This document shows, piece after piece, positions 52,139-61,457 of a DNA stretch of 64,000 nt. Positions within the stretch are counted from its first letter, which is position 1, and every line of letters starts with the position of its first letter. Source of the DNA: Bacillus salacetis (GTDB lineage: Bacteria > Bacillota > Bacilli > Bacillales > Bacillaceae_B); assembly GCF_003581585.1 (NCBI RefSeq), contig NZ_QXIR01000019.1:24898-88897 (forward strand), in the 5' to 3' direction. The notes below the pieces were generated by a model. That model made no database searches. It saw only the letters and a list, made by a program, of their open reading frames with translations, and was not told the origin of the DNA. The position numbers and the translations under genes are program-made.

Positions 52139-53275
52139 CTATCCCCGCCACATTTTGACCGTCCGTGCAATATTCCCGGCTAGCTCCTCCGTATACTTTT
52201 CTGCATGAAGAAGTGCAGTTTCCAAGGGGATTGCCCCTGGGACGATCGAGTAAACGGCATCAATCCCATGCTCATAAACAGCTTGCCAGCCTTCTCCCAG
52301 AGTGCCTGCCACACCGATAACAGGCAGGTTTCGTTTTTTCGCCATCCCGGCAACACCAATCGGCGCCTTACCGTAAACAGTCTGCCCATCTATTCTTCCC
52401 TCGCCTGTGATAACCAAATCTGCATCGACCAGATGGTGCTCCAGTCCGGCTGCATCCATAACCAGATCGATACCTTTTCTCATGTCAGCTTCCAAAAAGG
52501 CGAGAAATCCTGCTCCAAGACCCCCGGCTGCTCCTGCTCCCGGGATGTTGTCCACGTCTTTTCCGATATCCCGTTTTATCACATGAGCGTAATGAGCGAG
52601 GCTGCCTTCGAGAATGTCAATCATTCCTTCAGTCGCACCTTTCTGCCTGGCGTATACTCTCGATGCCCCCCTCTCCCCTGTCAACGGATTATCCACATCA
52701 CATGCGAGCTCTATGGTAACCTCCTTAAGCCTGGGATCCAACGTGGTCAAATCGATAGAATCAAGGTGACGCAATTCTTCCCCGCCAGGCCCTATTTGCT
52801 GTCCGTCTGCTTTCAACAAACGCACTCCCAGTGCCTGGGCCATTCCTGCTCCTCCATCATTTGTTGCACTTCCACCCAACCCGATGATCAGGTGAGTCAC
52901 ACCACTATCCACTGCAGCAAGAATCAATTCACCAGTTCCCTTTGTCGTTGTAAGTAACGGATTTCGCTTTCCGATAGGCACAAGGTGAAGGCCGGACGCA
53001 GCTGCCATTTCAATGATGGCCGTTTTCCCATCGCCTGTTATGCCGTAAAACGCGTCAACCGGTACACCAGCCGGACCGGTCACTGCAGCGCTCTTCATCT
53101 CACCTTTCGTTGCATCCACCAGGGATTGCACAGTCCCTTCACCGCCGTCTGCCATGGGTACCTTCACAACCTCTGCTTCAGGAAAAATCTTTTCTATCCC
53201 TTTTCCAATTGCATCGGCAGCTTGCAGTGCACTCATACTTTCTTTAAAAGAATCAGGCGCTATGACAATCTTCAT
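52139..53275 (-). CDS. glxK: Glycerate kinase
   Basis: The 378-residue protein matches glycerate kinase type I throughout: KIVIAPDSFKESMSALQAAD at the start, PMADGGEGTVQSL, IIGLGGSATNDGGAGMAQAL, and GLGAGFLAFLEADMRKG, VITGEGRIDGQT. It phosphorylates D-glycerate to 2- or 3-phosphoglycerate, feeding glycolysis. The second ATG (53275) has the better spacing. No other glyoxylate genes adjoin it. Array E lies directly 3'. Confidence 0.92.
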   Translation of the reverse strand: MKIVIAPDSFKESMSALQAADAIGKGIEKIFPEAEVVKVPMADGGEGTVQSLVDATKGEMKSAAVTGPAGVPVDAFYGITGDGKTAIIEMAAASGLHLVPIGKRNPLLTTTKGTGELILAAVDSGVTHLIIGLGGSATNDGGAGMAQALGVRLLKADGQQIGPGGEELRHLDSIDLTTLDPRLKEVTIELACDVDNPLTGERGASRVYARQKGATEGMIDILEGSLAHYAHVIKRDIGKDVDNIPGAGAAGGLGAGFLAFLEADMRKGIDLVMDAAGLEHHLVDADLVITGEGRIDGQTVYGKAPIGVAGMAKKRNLPVIGVAGTLGEGWQAVYEHGIDAVYSIVPGAIPLETALLHAEKYTEELAGNIARTVKMWRG

Positions 53276-53400
53276 TTTCATCCCACCTTCCGGATTTTCG
53301 AATTTAAAATATACCCATTACATTTGAACCCGGACCCGCCTTTTAAAACCGGCCAATGTTTCTCGCATTCTTTAAATTTTATGTAAAAATGACAGGCAAT

Positions 53401-53772
53401 TCAGTCTCTAATGATTCCATAACTTGAACCGGTGATCACTTCTTCGCCTCTCTGATTTCGATAGATAGTCTCCAGTTTGACTTTCTTCAATCGGTCCGAC
53501 GGCTCTACATGAGTTAAGGTAACCTCACATGTCACAGTGTCCCCAGTGAAGACAGGACGGATAAACCTACTGACCATTTCCCTTGCGATGTAATTCAAGT
53601 CTCCGCCAATCTTCGTTCCAATGCTGGCAGTTAACAATCCGTGGACCATCAAACGTCCATGCTCATCTGGATGAACATGATGTCTGCCCTGGTCTCCTGA
53701 AATTCTACCAAACTCCAGTACATCTTCCATGGTAAATGTCCTCTGCCAAGAATATACATCACCAGCTTTCAT
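53401..53772 (-). CDS. MaoC-like hotdog-fold protein
   Basis: The 123-residue protein has the MaoC/R-hydratase pattern (FTMEDVLEFGRISGDQGRHH, RLMVHGLLTASIGTKIGGDL), but lines up better with thioesterase-like members in the GDTVTCEVTLTHVEPS part. The acid/histidine pair D/H of GDQGRHHVHPDE is present. GGAGG fixes the start at 53772. Confidence 0.8.
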   Translation of the reverse strand: MKAGDVYSWQRTFTMEDVLEFGRISGDQGRHHVHPDEHGRLMVHGLLTASIGTKIGGDLNYIAREMVSRFIRPVFTGDTVTCEVTLTHVEPSDRLKKVKLETIYRNQRGEEVITGSSYGIIRD

Positions 53773-53868
53773 CAAGATTCCTCCAAATATAAGATAATTC
53801 TCCCTCACATTTTATCATTTTCTAATTGCAGCGTTTTCTTTTTTGGCGATTCCATAACCTAATGACAG

Positions 53869-53976
53869 CTAAAGCAGCATACCGAATAACAAACCCATAC
53901 TGAATTCACCATTGAAATATCCCCATACTTCCCAACCGGCGAGGATCCCCCTTGAAGCCTGCAGCAAACCCTTCAT
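53869..53976 (-). CDS. Possible 35-residue protein
   Basis: After GGGGAGGG an ATG at 53974-53976 starts KGLLQASRGILAGWEVWGYF and ends EFSMGLLFGMLL. It follows the 54002 gene by 25 bases. Short and unconfirmed. Confidence 0.4.
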   Translation of the reverse strand: MKGLLQASRGILAGWEVWGYFNGEFSMGLLFGMLL

Positions 53977-54001
53977 TCCATCGACCCTCCCCTTATTCAC
54001 C

Positions 54002-54214
54002 CTATTGCCCGCGAGTATCTTTCACATATTTTTGATACGCCTTTTCACTGCTCAAGGAGATCAAGTAAGTGCTGATGAATGAGAAGATGGCTACGAACAA
54101 CAGATAAACAACTGTGTTCGGCTTTGGACTCTCCATAGCAAAATAAGCAAAAACCGTGATGATTACGGAGATTCCCATTGCTTTCATTAAGTGCGGTTTA
54201 AATCTTGCTTTCAT
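54002..54214 (-). CDS. Small two-span membrane protein
   Basis: The 70-residue product has spans near 12-29 and 33-54 with a basic end. AAAGGAAG precedes the ATG and an ECF-type promoter lies 46 bases upstream. Family unknown. Confidence 0.7.
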   Translation of the reverse strand: MKARFKPHLMKAMGISVIITVFAYFAMESPKPNTVVYLLFVAIFSFISTYLISLSSEKAYQKYVKDTRGQ

Positions 54215-54259
54215 CTATATCTTCCTTTCGGTAACCGAGTAGCATTACAACAGTAGTTA

Positions 54260-54285
54260 GACGGAAACACCATTCATTAAGTTTC
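54260..54285 (-). promoter_or_regulatory. ECF-type promoter before 54214
   Basis: On the minus strand CGAAAC (core 54281-54285) and CGTCTAA (CGTC 54260-54263) are 17 bases apart. Confidence 0.7.
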
Positions 54286-54440
54286 GTTTCCAAGTGGCCA
54301 GAAATTCAGTCAGCAGCTTTTAAAACATCTTCTCAAGTCGTCAAAATGCTTAATTTGCAACCTGTAAAAAAATATTGGGAAAAAGTCACACGAACCGCAA
54401 GCAGGATAAGGAAAGGAATCCTCTTTAATTAAATAATGAA

Positions 54441-55016
54441 CTACTCTTTCATTTTCCAGACTCTTGTCACTTCCAACAGCTCCATATCTCTAAATTTCAT
54501 CCGATAAATATCGGGCTTCGTTGTGCTATGCAGAAAATTAAGATCAAATGCGGGGTCGAAATATCCCATCATCAAGGTCATGACAGCTCCGTGCGAACCA
54601 ATGACGATGTTTCGATTCTTGTAGGATTTTAAAAGATTCACCAGGACGGTCACCGCCCGTTTTTGACAGTCGGCATTGGATTCTCCACCATTCAGTCCAT
54701 AATCAAAATTCTTAAATGATTTCTCCAACAGCGGCATTAAGTCCTGGTCAGGCACACGCTGCCCTTCTGAAGAGAACACCCTTTCTTTCAAATTTTCCTG
54801 AATGACGACATCCTTGCCGATATGACGTGCTGTTTCTTCCACCGTCAAAATCGACCGGAGATAAGGACTGGAAATCACCTCATCAATTTCTGCATCCTTC
54901 AATAGATCCGTTACCACCTGAGCATCCCTGATCCCCTTTTCGGTCAGCCCTCTGGTTCTTTCATTTCCATCCTTCGGTGAATCTCCGTGCCTCACCATAT
55001 AAACATATGTACTCAT
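54441..55016 (-). CDS. Histidine phosphatase-family protein
   Basis: The 191-residue protein has the phosphoglycerate-mutase core: YVYMVRHGDSPKDGNERTRG (RHG), LTEKGIRDAQVVTDLL, VISSPYLRSILTVEE and IVIGSHGAVMTLMM. It is a broad phosphatase family; the substrate is unknown. The second ATG (55016) has the better spacing from GGAGG. Confidence 0.88.
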   Translation of the reverse strand: MSTYVYMVRHGDSPKDGNERTRGLTEKGIRDAQVVTDLLKDAEIDEVISSPYLRSILTVEETARHIGKDVVIQENLKERVFSSEGQRVPDQDLMPLLEKSFKNFDYGLNGGESNADCQKRAVTVLVNLLKSYKNRNIVIGSHGAVMTLMMGYFDPAFDLNFLHSTTKPDIYRMKFRDMELLEVTRVWKMKE

Positions 55017-55042
55017 CATTATCCTCCGCTCCCAATTTCGGT

Positions 55043-55402
55043 TTAAATGATCCCCAATTCCCTTTGTCTTTGATGCTTGACATCCAGATACTCCTGGCCG
55101 AAATCAGGATTAATATTTTCAAACTTGCTCATTCCTTCGCCCCACCTCTTTAACTCGTAAGTAAAGATCTTATTAATTATCGTCGGATCATTTTCAATGA
55201 AATGAAGGACCTCTTCTTTACTTTCTGCATCAATCACGATGGCTCCTCCAGTTAAATCTTCATATGGGCCAGCCAAAATAATGTTTCCCCTGTTAAATTC
55301 CTTCTGCACATAAACTGCATGTTCCGGCATAAAAAGCTGGTTATGAAAATGGACATTCTCTCTCTAGTTTTCCGCTGGAGTGAGCGTAATTAAGTATCTC
55401 AT
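55043..55402 (-). pseudogene. YciI-like protein with in-frame TAG
   Basis: From ATG 55400-55402 (after GAGGAGAGGTCAA) the frame reads MRYLITLTPAEN, then TAG at 55374-55376, then RENVHFHNQLF and MPEHAVYVQKEFNRGNIILA, GPYEDLTGGAIVIDAESKEE. YciI proteins begin in this way. The stop is one base from TGG. Restart at the ATG 55330 would lose the first strand of the fold. It lies 27 bases upstream of the phosphatase gene. Confidence 0.8.
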
Positions 55403-55637
55403 TTGACCTCTCCTCAATGTGAATGAATTCACATATTTTGTCTGTAAAAATTCCCCTGACTGGAATCATTGTATGCTTAACGCCCTTTACCCTATTATAG
55501 AAGGGATTCCGGCTTATAGCCGGGTGTTCCACGCCAGTATTTTATAACAATACAACACTATCTCCATAATCCTATAACTTACCCTTCAAAAAGACTGAAA
55601 ACGAGGAGAGCTAAGGCTTATCTTCCTCTCGTGTCTC

Positions 55638-56639
55638 CTACCTCAGCATTGGCCAACGTCTAACACACGCTTTTCCCTCTTGGGATAATACCCATTCAAT
55701 AAAAGGTTTTTGATCCTTTAGCTGTACTTGCAATTCCAGGACAGGATTTGATACAAAAGAAGCGGTGCATATAAAGAATAAGCTGGCACGTGCCATTGCC
55801 ACAGGTAACATCTCAACTTCAATACCTGTTAATGAACCATAACCTTTCAAAAAGTGCTTTGCTGACTCTTCATAACCCTCGGTCTTACGAATGGCCCAAA
55901 GGAAATACGCAATATCATGAATCCGTTCTCCTCTTTGAAGAAAATCGAAATCAAGGATATTATTAATCTCGTTTCCTTCATTGAACAACAGGTTCCATGG
56001 ATGCCAATCTCCATGGATAACAACTTTTGGTAAAGAAGCTTCTTTCGGCAGCCACTGTGCCATAACAGATTGATAGAGCTTCTTTGCTTCTTTTATTAGA
56101 AAATCATCATGTATTTTCTGCTGCTGATCTGTAAATATTTCCATTCCTTCTTTCAAGACACTTTCAGAAGGATAATTTGACCAGAGAGGAACAGGAATGG
56201 CTTTTTCAATCTTTAAAACATCATGAAAATTTCTTAGGACTTGCCCGCATTGGTAAACTTGTTCGCTTGAAAAACGAAAAGGGGCCGATTCAACAAATGG
56301 GGTGAGTTGAACGATTCGATTATGGAGTTTGGTATAGTAACACCCTTCTTTAGTATCTAAAGGGGTGAGTGCAGGAACCCCGTTACCCCTCAGCTTTTTT
56401 AACAAGATTTTCTCTGCATGCAGGTGCTCTTCAAGGCTTAATCCAGAATGGATTCTCAGGACATATTGACCCGAGGACGTCGTTATTTTGAGATTGACAT
56501 TGAATAATCCGCCTAATTCTCCATCAATCGTTAATAATTCTCCAACCTGATACTCTTTGCAAAGTTTTTCAACTTCTGAATGATCAGGTTTATATCGAGG
56601 CATTGGTACTTCTTTTTGCTTTTCTACTAAACGGTTCAA
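55638..56639 (-). CDS. Aminoglycoside/homoserine-type phosphotransferase
   Basis: The 333-residue protein has the APH/choline-kinase fold: GGLFNVNLKITTSSGQYVLR, the catalytic VIHGDWHPWNLLFNEGNE and ILDFDFLQRGERIHDIAYFL. It is probably a small-molecule kinase; resistance is only a possibility. The TTG start has GGGAGTG upstream. Confidence 0.85.
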   Translation of the reverse strand: MNRLVEKQKEVPMPRYKPDHSEVEKLCKEYQVGELLTIDGELGGLFNVNLKITTSSGQYVLRIHSGLSLEEHLHAEKILLKKLRGNGVPALTPLDTKEGCYYTKLHNRIVQLTPFVESAPFRFSSEQVYQCGQVLRNFHDVLKIEKAIPVPLWSNYPSESVLKEGMEIFTDQQQKIHDDFLIKEAKKLYQSVMAQWLPKEASLPKVVIHGDWHPWNLLFNEGNEINNILDFDFLQRGERIHDIAYFLWAIRKTEGYEESAKHFLKGYGSLTGIEVEMLPVAMARASLFFICTASFVSNPVLELQVQLKDQKPFIEWVLSQEGKACVRRWPMLR

Positions 56640-56790
56640 TATTTTTCACTCCCAGGTTGTAAAACCTTCTTCATTACCAGGGTCAATTGTCTAATACATC
56701 AGGGATATCTATCATGGCAATTTCTTCAGAAGCCACCGGGTTTTCCGATTGTCCCTTATTTGGCTCTAAGAAAGATGTTGTAAACAACCA

Positions 56791-57411
56791 CTAAATTTCA
56801 TACAAAAATTCTAGTAATTGTTCAACATCCTTCGCATGGGAGTCTTTTTGCAAAACATTTTCAAACAGGGCAAAGGCTGAAGGATCGTTTTCCCGGAGCC
56901 AGCTGAACGCTTTTTTAGGACCTGGAAACCACTGGCCGTTGAGTTCAAAGTAAATTTCCAGGCTGTCTTTAAGCATCCAATGAAACCTGTAATTACCTTC
57001 CATATCGTTTTTACCAGACCGGAGATGCATCTTTCTTAGCCAGCTCTTTAAAAAGTCCTTTTCTTCTTCAGAAAGCTGCTTAGGCCCTTCATTAAATATT
57101 GCATTTATTTTTGATAAGAACCTTTCAGCCATGCCTTTATCATCCAGTAAAACTTTACCCCTGTTTACCCGCAAAAATTGATCGGGTTTCATCATCAGTT
57201 CAGTGCTATAAACCCAGACATCTAGCTGTTTTCCTTTGAACAACTCGACATCATTTCGGTCCTCACTATCATCTGCGAAACAAATGATATCCAGATCACT
57301 TTCTTCAGTAAAGTCACCTGTGTTGTAAGAACCATATAAAATGATGGTATGACAATGGTATTTCTGCTGTAAGTATGTTTTTATCTCTTCAAATAGAGCT
57401 TCTAAATCCAC
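56791..57411 (-). CDS. Nucleotidyltransferase-domain protein
   Basis: The 206-residue protein (GTG start after GGAGGA) has the Pol-beta-like motif LYGSYNTGDFTEESDLDIIC near residue 27 and a second acid in GKQLDVWVYS. A helical C-terminal part follows. It resembles aminoglycoside adenylyltransferase-like enzymes; the substrate is unknown. Confidence 0.8.
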   Translation of the reverse strand: MDLEALFEEIKTYLQQKYHCHTIILYGSYNTGDFTEESDLDIICFADDSEDRNDVELFKGKQLDVWVYSTELMMKPDQFLRVNRGKVLLDDKGMAERFLSKINAIFNEGPKQLSEEEKDFLKSWLRKMHLRSGKNDMEGNYRFHWMLKDSLEIYFELNGQWFPGPKKAFSWLRENDPSAFALFENVLQKDSHAKDVEQLLEFLYEI

Positions 57412-57459
57412 TCTCATTCCTCCTGTATTCAATATTAAACAATCATTCTTAAACAAAAT

Positions 57460-58143
57460 TCATTGTTTATTCATGCTTATTGCAGAGCTTCTGACTATCT
57501 CCAAAATCTCTTCAGGTCTTTTTAATTTGGGAAAGCCAGCAATATCCGCATTATGATACCAAGCTGCCTGATAGGCCTTCATGCCAACTTTTGACGCTCC
57601 CCATAATTCATCTGATCCTCCATCCCCAACAAAAAGAGACTCAGAGGGATGAACACCCAAATTATCACAGGCAGTATGATAGATTTCCGGACTGGGCTTG
57701 GCGCAGCCTGCACGATAGGAAAAGACCACATCATCAAAAAGATCGGCTAACCTGGAAGTTCTCCATCCATGGACTTCTTCAGGAGCACAGTTGCTGATAA
57801 GACCGACTTTGATGTTTAACATTCTCAATTGCTTTAAGACGATTACTATTTCATCGTCTATATCTTTGAAAGGAGCTAACTTTGATTGTACTCTTCGTGT
57901 ATGTATTTCCTTAATCACTGTTTCATCTGCTGTTATTCCTTGTGAGCTGAGTATATCCTCCAGGACGCTTTGATGGGTAGAAAAAGTGCCGTCCATTCTC
58001 ATTTCCCGGCGTGCTGTCCACTCTTTCTTATAGATTTCAAAATCAAGGCCTAATTCTTCCACAGAGTAGGCTGCCTTTTTCTTATTATCCTCCCATTCTG
58101 TTATCAGTGTTTCATACAGATCAAAGAACACAGCTTGTATCAA
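57460..58143 (-). CDS. HAD-superfamily hydrolase
   Basis: The 227-residue protein has motif I AVFFDLYETLITEWED, motif II GLISNCAPEEVHG, Lys in CAKPSPEIYHTACDNLG and motif IV LFVGDGGSDELWGASKVG. It belongs with YjjG/dehalogenase-like HAD proteins. Start TTG after GAGGTGGG. Confidence 0.85.
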   Translation of the reverse strand: MIQAVFFDLYETLITEWEDNKKKAAYSVEELGLDFEIYKKEWTARREMRMDGTFSTHQSVLEDILSSQGITADETVIKEIHTRRVQSKLAPFKDIDDEIVIVLKQLRMLNIKVGLISNCAPEEVHGWRTSRLADLFDDVVFSYRAGCAKPSPEIYHTACDNLGVHPSESLFVGDGGSDELWGASKVGMKAYQAAWYHNADIAGFPKLKRPEEILEIVRSSAISMNKQ

Positions 58144-58378
58144 ATAAAGCCCACCTCATTAAATGTATTAGTATTGCTTGAACATTTCCGCCATACCTTT
58201 ATTCTCTTACTTTACAATCCTACTATTAAAAAGGGTGAATTCGACTTTTTGATTGTTAGAACCTAATTCATATAGATTCATATCCTAAAAAGGTATTTTT
58301 GTTGGGATTTTTCCTGCCCTCCCTTCCCTCAGTAGAATGAACTAATGAATTATTCTGCTGAATCGCACGAATGACACA

Positions 58379-58561
58379 TTATAATGAAGGAGGACTATCC
58401 GGAATTGTGTTGGCGAGAATTAAATAGATTATTATATTCGCGGGTAGAAAAAGAAACAGAAGCCTTACGCCAAACGAGGAAACACCTAAATATTCCGCTA
58501 TCCCCCCACACACACCGCTTATTGACCTGTCTGTTCGCGATTTTCTTAGCTTATCCTTCAT
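58379..58561 (-). CDS. PspC-domain membrane protein
   Basis: The 60-residue product has the PspC core KLRKSRTDRSISGVCGGIAE, YLGVSSFGVRLLFLFLP and a span. PspC proteins respond to envelope stress. GGGGGAG fixes the start at 58561 and an ECF-type promoter lies about 45 bases upstream. Confidence 0.9.
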   Translation of the reverse strand: MKDKLRKSRTDRSISGVCGGIAEYLGVSSFGVRLLFLFLPANIIIYLILANTIPDSPPSL

Positions 58562-58605
58562 TTCACTCCCCCTCATTCGCACCCATCAATCTAATGTATT
58601 AGTTA

Positions 58606-58631
58606 GACGGATATTTATTGAAAATAGTTTC
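58606..58631 (-). promoter_or_regulatory. ECF-type promoter before pspC
   Basis: On the minus strand CGAAAC (core 58627-58631) and CGTCTAA (CGTC 58606-58609) are 17 bases apart. An envelope-stress gene under this promoter fits an ECF regulon. Confidence 0.75.
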
Positions 58632-58648
58632 GCTTATTCAGCTCTCCG

Positions 58649-58741
58649 TTACTTGAGTAAAGGCAGATGTGCTTCCGCCTGACCTGCTGTAGACATTTCC
58701 TTAGACCTATCATCTTCCACACTGGAATGAAATGCAGCCAT
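58649..58741 (-). pseudogene. Possible gene remnant
   Basis: An open frame without ribosome site reads MAAFHSSVEDDRSKEMSTAG and QAEAHLPLLK to a TAA; the frame is open upstream for about 20 more codons (PTYSHSKSLDY). It looks like the end of a small protein but no start is evident. Confidence 0.3.
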
Positions 58742-58818
58742 ATAATCAAGACTTTTGGAATGACTATAAGTCGGGCCATCACAACTACTATTTTCATTGC
58801 TGCAAAAGTTCTGCCGAT

Positions 58819-60072
58819 TTAGAATTGAAAGTCCCCATCCTTCATTAGCAGGACTTCCGTTCCACCTTCTTGAATGCCCACTACGTTCAAATCTTTGCTG
58901 CCAAAGGTCACATTGACCAACAAAAGTGAAGCGTTCAAACCTGCTTCCTTCAACTCTTCATCTGTTTGTTCACTGCCATTCTCGATATTGGAAGGAGATG
59001 CATTTCCGATTCCTATATGACAGGCCTTATTTTCATCAAACAAAGTATTGTAGAAAAGAGTATCTGCCTGTGCAAGCGGAGATCTTTGGGGGACCAGGGC
59101 AATTTCACCCAGATAACGGGAACCTTCGTCTGTATCGATGAGATTTTGTAACGCGTCCTGTCCCTTTGCGGCATAGAAATCGATAATCCGTCCATTTTTG
59201 AATATCAGATAAAAATCATCGATGACACTTCCCCCATAGATAAGAGGTTTAGTGCCAGTCAACTTGCCATTCACTTTATTTTTATGCGGAGCAGTGAAAA
59301 TCTCTTCCGTAGGAATGTTCGGAAAGAAAGGTATCCCATCTTTATCTGTGACACCCCCACCGACATAGCGGTGATTTTCAGGCAGACCGACGAATAAATC
59401 CGTTCCACGGCTATTTGTAAAATGCAGGGCTTTAAATTGACTGTCGTTCAGGAATTTTTTCCGGGACTCAAAGGTTCTATTGTGAACCTCCCAATCTTCT
59501 ATAGGGTTTCCCCCATCCGCCCGTGATCCTTTTAAGATTAATTTCCATAATGATTGCAATGCTTCTTCCTTGCTTTGGTTTGGAAATACCTTAGCTGCCC
59601 ATGCTGCGTACGGGACAGTCAAAAGGCACCAGCGTATCTTGTGTGATCTGATTTTCGCATGATGATCACTCAATTTGGTCCGAGAAGCTTTCTGGTAACG
59701 GCTTATCCTTTCGCTTGATACCTCATTAAAGACATCCAAGTTCTCAGAAATGATATGGATGTAAGCAGCACCTGCATCGTCCCACTCCTTCATGCGGGCA
59801 GCCCGCCAATCAGGAATGTGATCAATGACACGATCTGCTGCATTCAAGTAAAATTCTTTGTCAGACTGCTCATCTGTCCAATCGATAAAAACATTTGCAG
59901 CCCCTGCCTTATAGGCTGTTATTTGGATCAGACGAGCGAAAGGAGCATTTTGTATATCACTATGAATAATCAGTAATTGATTTTTTTGGAGATTTACACC
60001 AGCCCTCACAGCCAGCTCTGCATACTTTTTTAGCTCTGCCTCATTGATGAATTCATATATTCCTTCATTCAT
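58819..60072 (-). CDS. M29-family aminopeptidase (AmpS-like)
   Basis: The 417-residue protein has the M29 pattern: LKKYAELAVRAGVNLQKNQ, WTDEQSDKEFY, and metal-binding blocks FPNIPTEEIFTAPHKNKVNG, ALVPQRSPLAQADTLFYNTL, DENKACHIGIG. It is a metal-dependent aminopeptidase in the cytoplasm. GAAGGAGGG fixes the start at 60072. Confidence 0.9.
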   Translation of the reverse strand: MNEGIYEFINEAELKKYAELAVRAGVNLQKNQLLIIHSDIQNAPFARLIQITAYKAGAANVFIDWTDEQSDKEFYLNAADRVIDHIPDWRAARMKEWDDAGAAYIHIISENLDVFNEVSSERISRYQKASRTKLSDHHAKIRSHKIRWCLLTVPYAAWAAKVFPNQSKEEALQSLWKLILKGSRADGGNPIEDWEVHNRTFESRKKFLNDSQFKALHFTNSRGTDLFVGLPENHRYVGGGVTDKDGIPFFPNIPTEEIFTAPHKNKVNGKLTGTKPLIYGGSVIDDFYLIFKNGRIIDFYAAKGQDALQNLIDTDEGSRYLGEIALVPQRSPLAQADTLFYNTLFDENKACHIGIGNASPSNIENGSEQTDEELKEAGLNASLLLVNVTFGSKDLNVVGIQEGGTEVLLMKDGDFQF

Positions 60073-60170
60073 TGAATTTCCCTCCTTCGAAGTTTTTGTG
60101 AAAATCTCTACAGAACCCTCCCCTGCTCGCACTAATTTTCACCCTTACTTAAACAATGGTCCGCTTCTGT

Positions 60171-60359
60171 TCAATCAACGGGTCCATTATCATCTTGTTC
60201 ATTAACCCTATTTAACTCTCTCTTCTTGAAAAAAAAGATAACGACTATGCAAACCATACCCGTTAAATAGGAATAATTCTGGCTGCCAATGGCTTTATAA
60301 GTTAGAAATAGTATGCAGGCTATTGATAAAGCAGCAATAATCATTTTCTTTCTTGTCAA
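60171..60359 (-). CDS. Small two-span membrane protein
   Basis: The 62-residue product (TTG after AAGGAGGAG) has spans near 6-22 and 32-47 and a charged end KKRELNRVNEQDDNG. The MITE at 60383 inserted just upstream of its ribosome site. Confidence 0.7.
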   Translation of the reverse strand: MTRKKMIIAALSIACILFLTYKAIGSQNYSYLTGMVCIVVIFFFKKRELNRVNEQDDNGPVD

Positions 60360-60382
60360 TTTCTCTCCTCCTTCTTCTTAAA

Positions 60383-60564
60383 GACCGTTTTCGCATATAT
60401 TGTTTTTATGGGAAAATATCAAGTTTCACCTGAATTCCAAGGTTTTACTTTCGAAAAAGAAAGAGCCGCTCTTTTATTACCTGCTTACCAGGGTTTTTAC
60501 GGCGATTCACCTCGATATTAGTTGAAATTCAAATTGGATAGCAACAAAGTTTACGAAAGTAGCC
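60383..60564 (-). mobile_element. 182-bp MITE copy
   Basis: The ends are ACCGTTTTCGCATAT and (right) TTACGAAAGTAGCC. Flanks TTCTTAAA (60375-60382) and TTCCTAAA (60565-60572) are a target duplication with one change. The interior is close to the 24793 copy (GGTTTTACTTTCGAAAA, GGGTTTTTACG, AGCAACAAAGTTTACGAAA). Confidence 0.88.
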
Positions 60565-60603
60565 TTCCTAAATGAAAAGAGCTGTCCCGATGTTTGAATA
60601 GGA

Positions 60604-60638
60604 AAAGCTGAAGACGGAATTACGGTCTTCAGCTTTTT
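60604..60638 (-). terminator. Bidirectional terminator
   Basis: AAAGCTGAAGAC and GGTCTTCAGCTTT pair around GGAATTAC with T-runs on both strands. It can end the minus-strand hydrolase transcript. Confidence 0.8.
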
Positions 60639-60742
60639 CCATTTATCCGATAAAGCACATGTTGATTGAATACAACGTTTCAACCTATTACTTTACTAAT
60701 CCAGCATGTGGATACTGTCTGTTTATGTATAAAAATTAACTA

Positions 60743-61312
60743 TCACTCGAGAAATTCGAGGACACGCTTGATGACAAGTTCCGTTGCGTCAGCATCGTAA
60801 GACGGTAAACTACTGTCCGTAAAGAGATGTTCCTTGCCTTCGTATAGAAAAAGTTCAGCATGATTGGTTGAATCCATAAGCTCACGGGCCGCATTGATGT
60901 CGCCATCCTCTACGAAAAATGGATCTCCACTCATAGCATGAATCTGGACAGGCAAGCCATCCGGCCACTTAGAACCGAACGCCGATGCAGGGAGACATGC
61001 ATGAAAAAACAGGGCACCTCTCGCGCCTTCGCGAGTTTGAGCGAGCTTTTGTGCTGCCGGTACACCTAATGAAAACCCAGCATAGACGATATCCTCGGAA
61101 AGCTCGCTGGCTGCCTGAACGCCCCGCGCTGTCACTTCTTCGAATCCAATTTCCTTCACAAATCCCAAGCCTTCCTCCAAGGAAGAGAAAGTGCGGCCAT
61201 CAAACAAATCCGGCACATGCACAATATGACCCGCTTCTTTCAGCTGATCGGCGAATGCTTCAATCCCCTTTGTTCTGCCTAATACATGATGAAACAACAA
61301 AACCTCTGCCAT
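60743..61312 (-). CDS. Dienelactone hydrolase-like protein
   Basis: The 189-residue protein has AEVLLFHHVLGRTKGI, VHVPDLFDGRTF, elbow VYAGFSLGVPAAQKLA and the final histidine in YEGKEHLFTD. The usual DLH nucleophile Cys is Ser in GFSLG, like carboxylesterase variants. Start at 61312 after GGAGG. Confidence 0.85.
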   Translation of the reverse strand: MAEVLLFHHVLGRTKGIEAFADQLKEAGHIVHVPDLFDGRTFSSLEEGLGFVKEIGFEEVTARGVQAASELSEDIVYAGFSLGVPAAQKLAQTREGARGALFFHACLPASAFGSKWPDGLPVQIHAMSGDPFFVEDGDINAARELMDSTNHAELFLYEGKEHLFTDSSLPSYDADATELVIKRVLEFLE

Positions 61313-61457
61313 CGTACATTCCTCCATTTTTATTTAATTTCTTATTTCTAAATTTCGACAAAAAGCCCGTTAGACCTGCAAGAACTTTACCATTTATATA
61401 TATTCACGTAATAGAAGGGAACCAAATTTCTTTTGGGGATTGTATTATTCATCCTTA

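Noticed and set aside
55341..55532. A 63-residue minus-strand frame overlapping the YciI start
   Set aside because: It is in another frame from a gene with recognisable motifs, and has no ribosome site.
56640..56790. Open frame after the nucleotidyltransferase stop (PVASEEIAMIDIPDVLDN)
   Set aside because: Thirty-five codons in frame are expected by chance often enough; the protein ends normally for its family.
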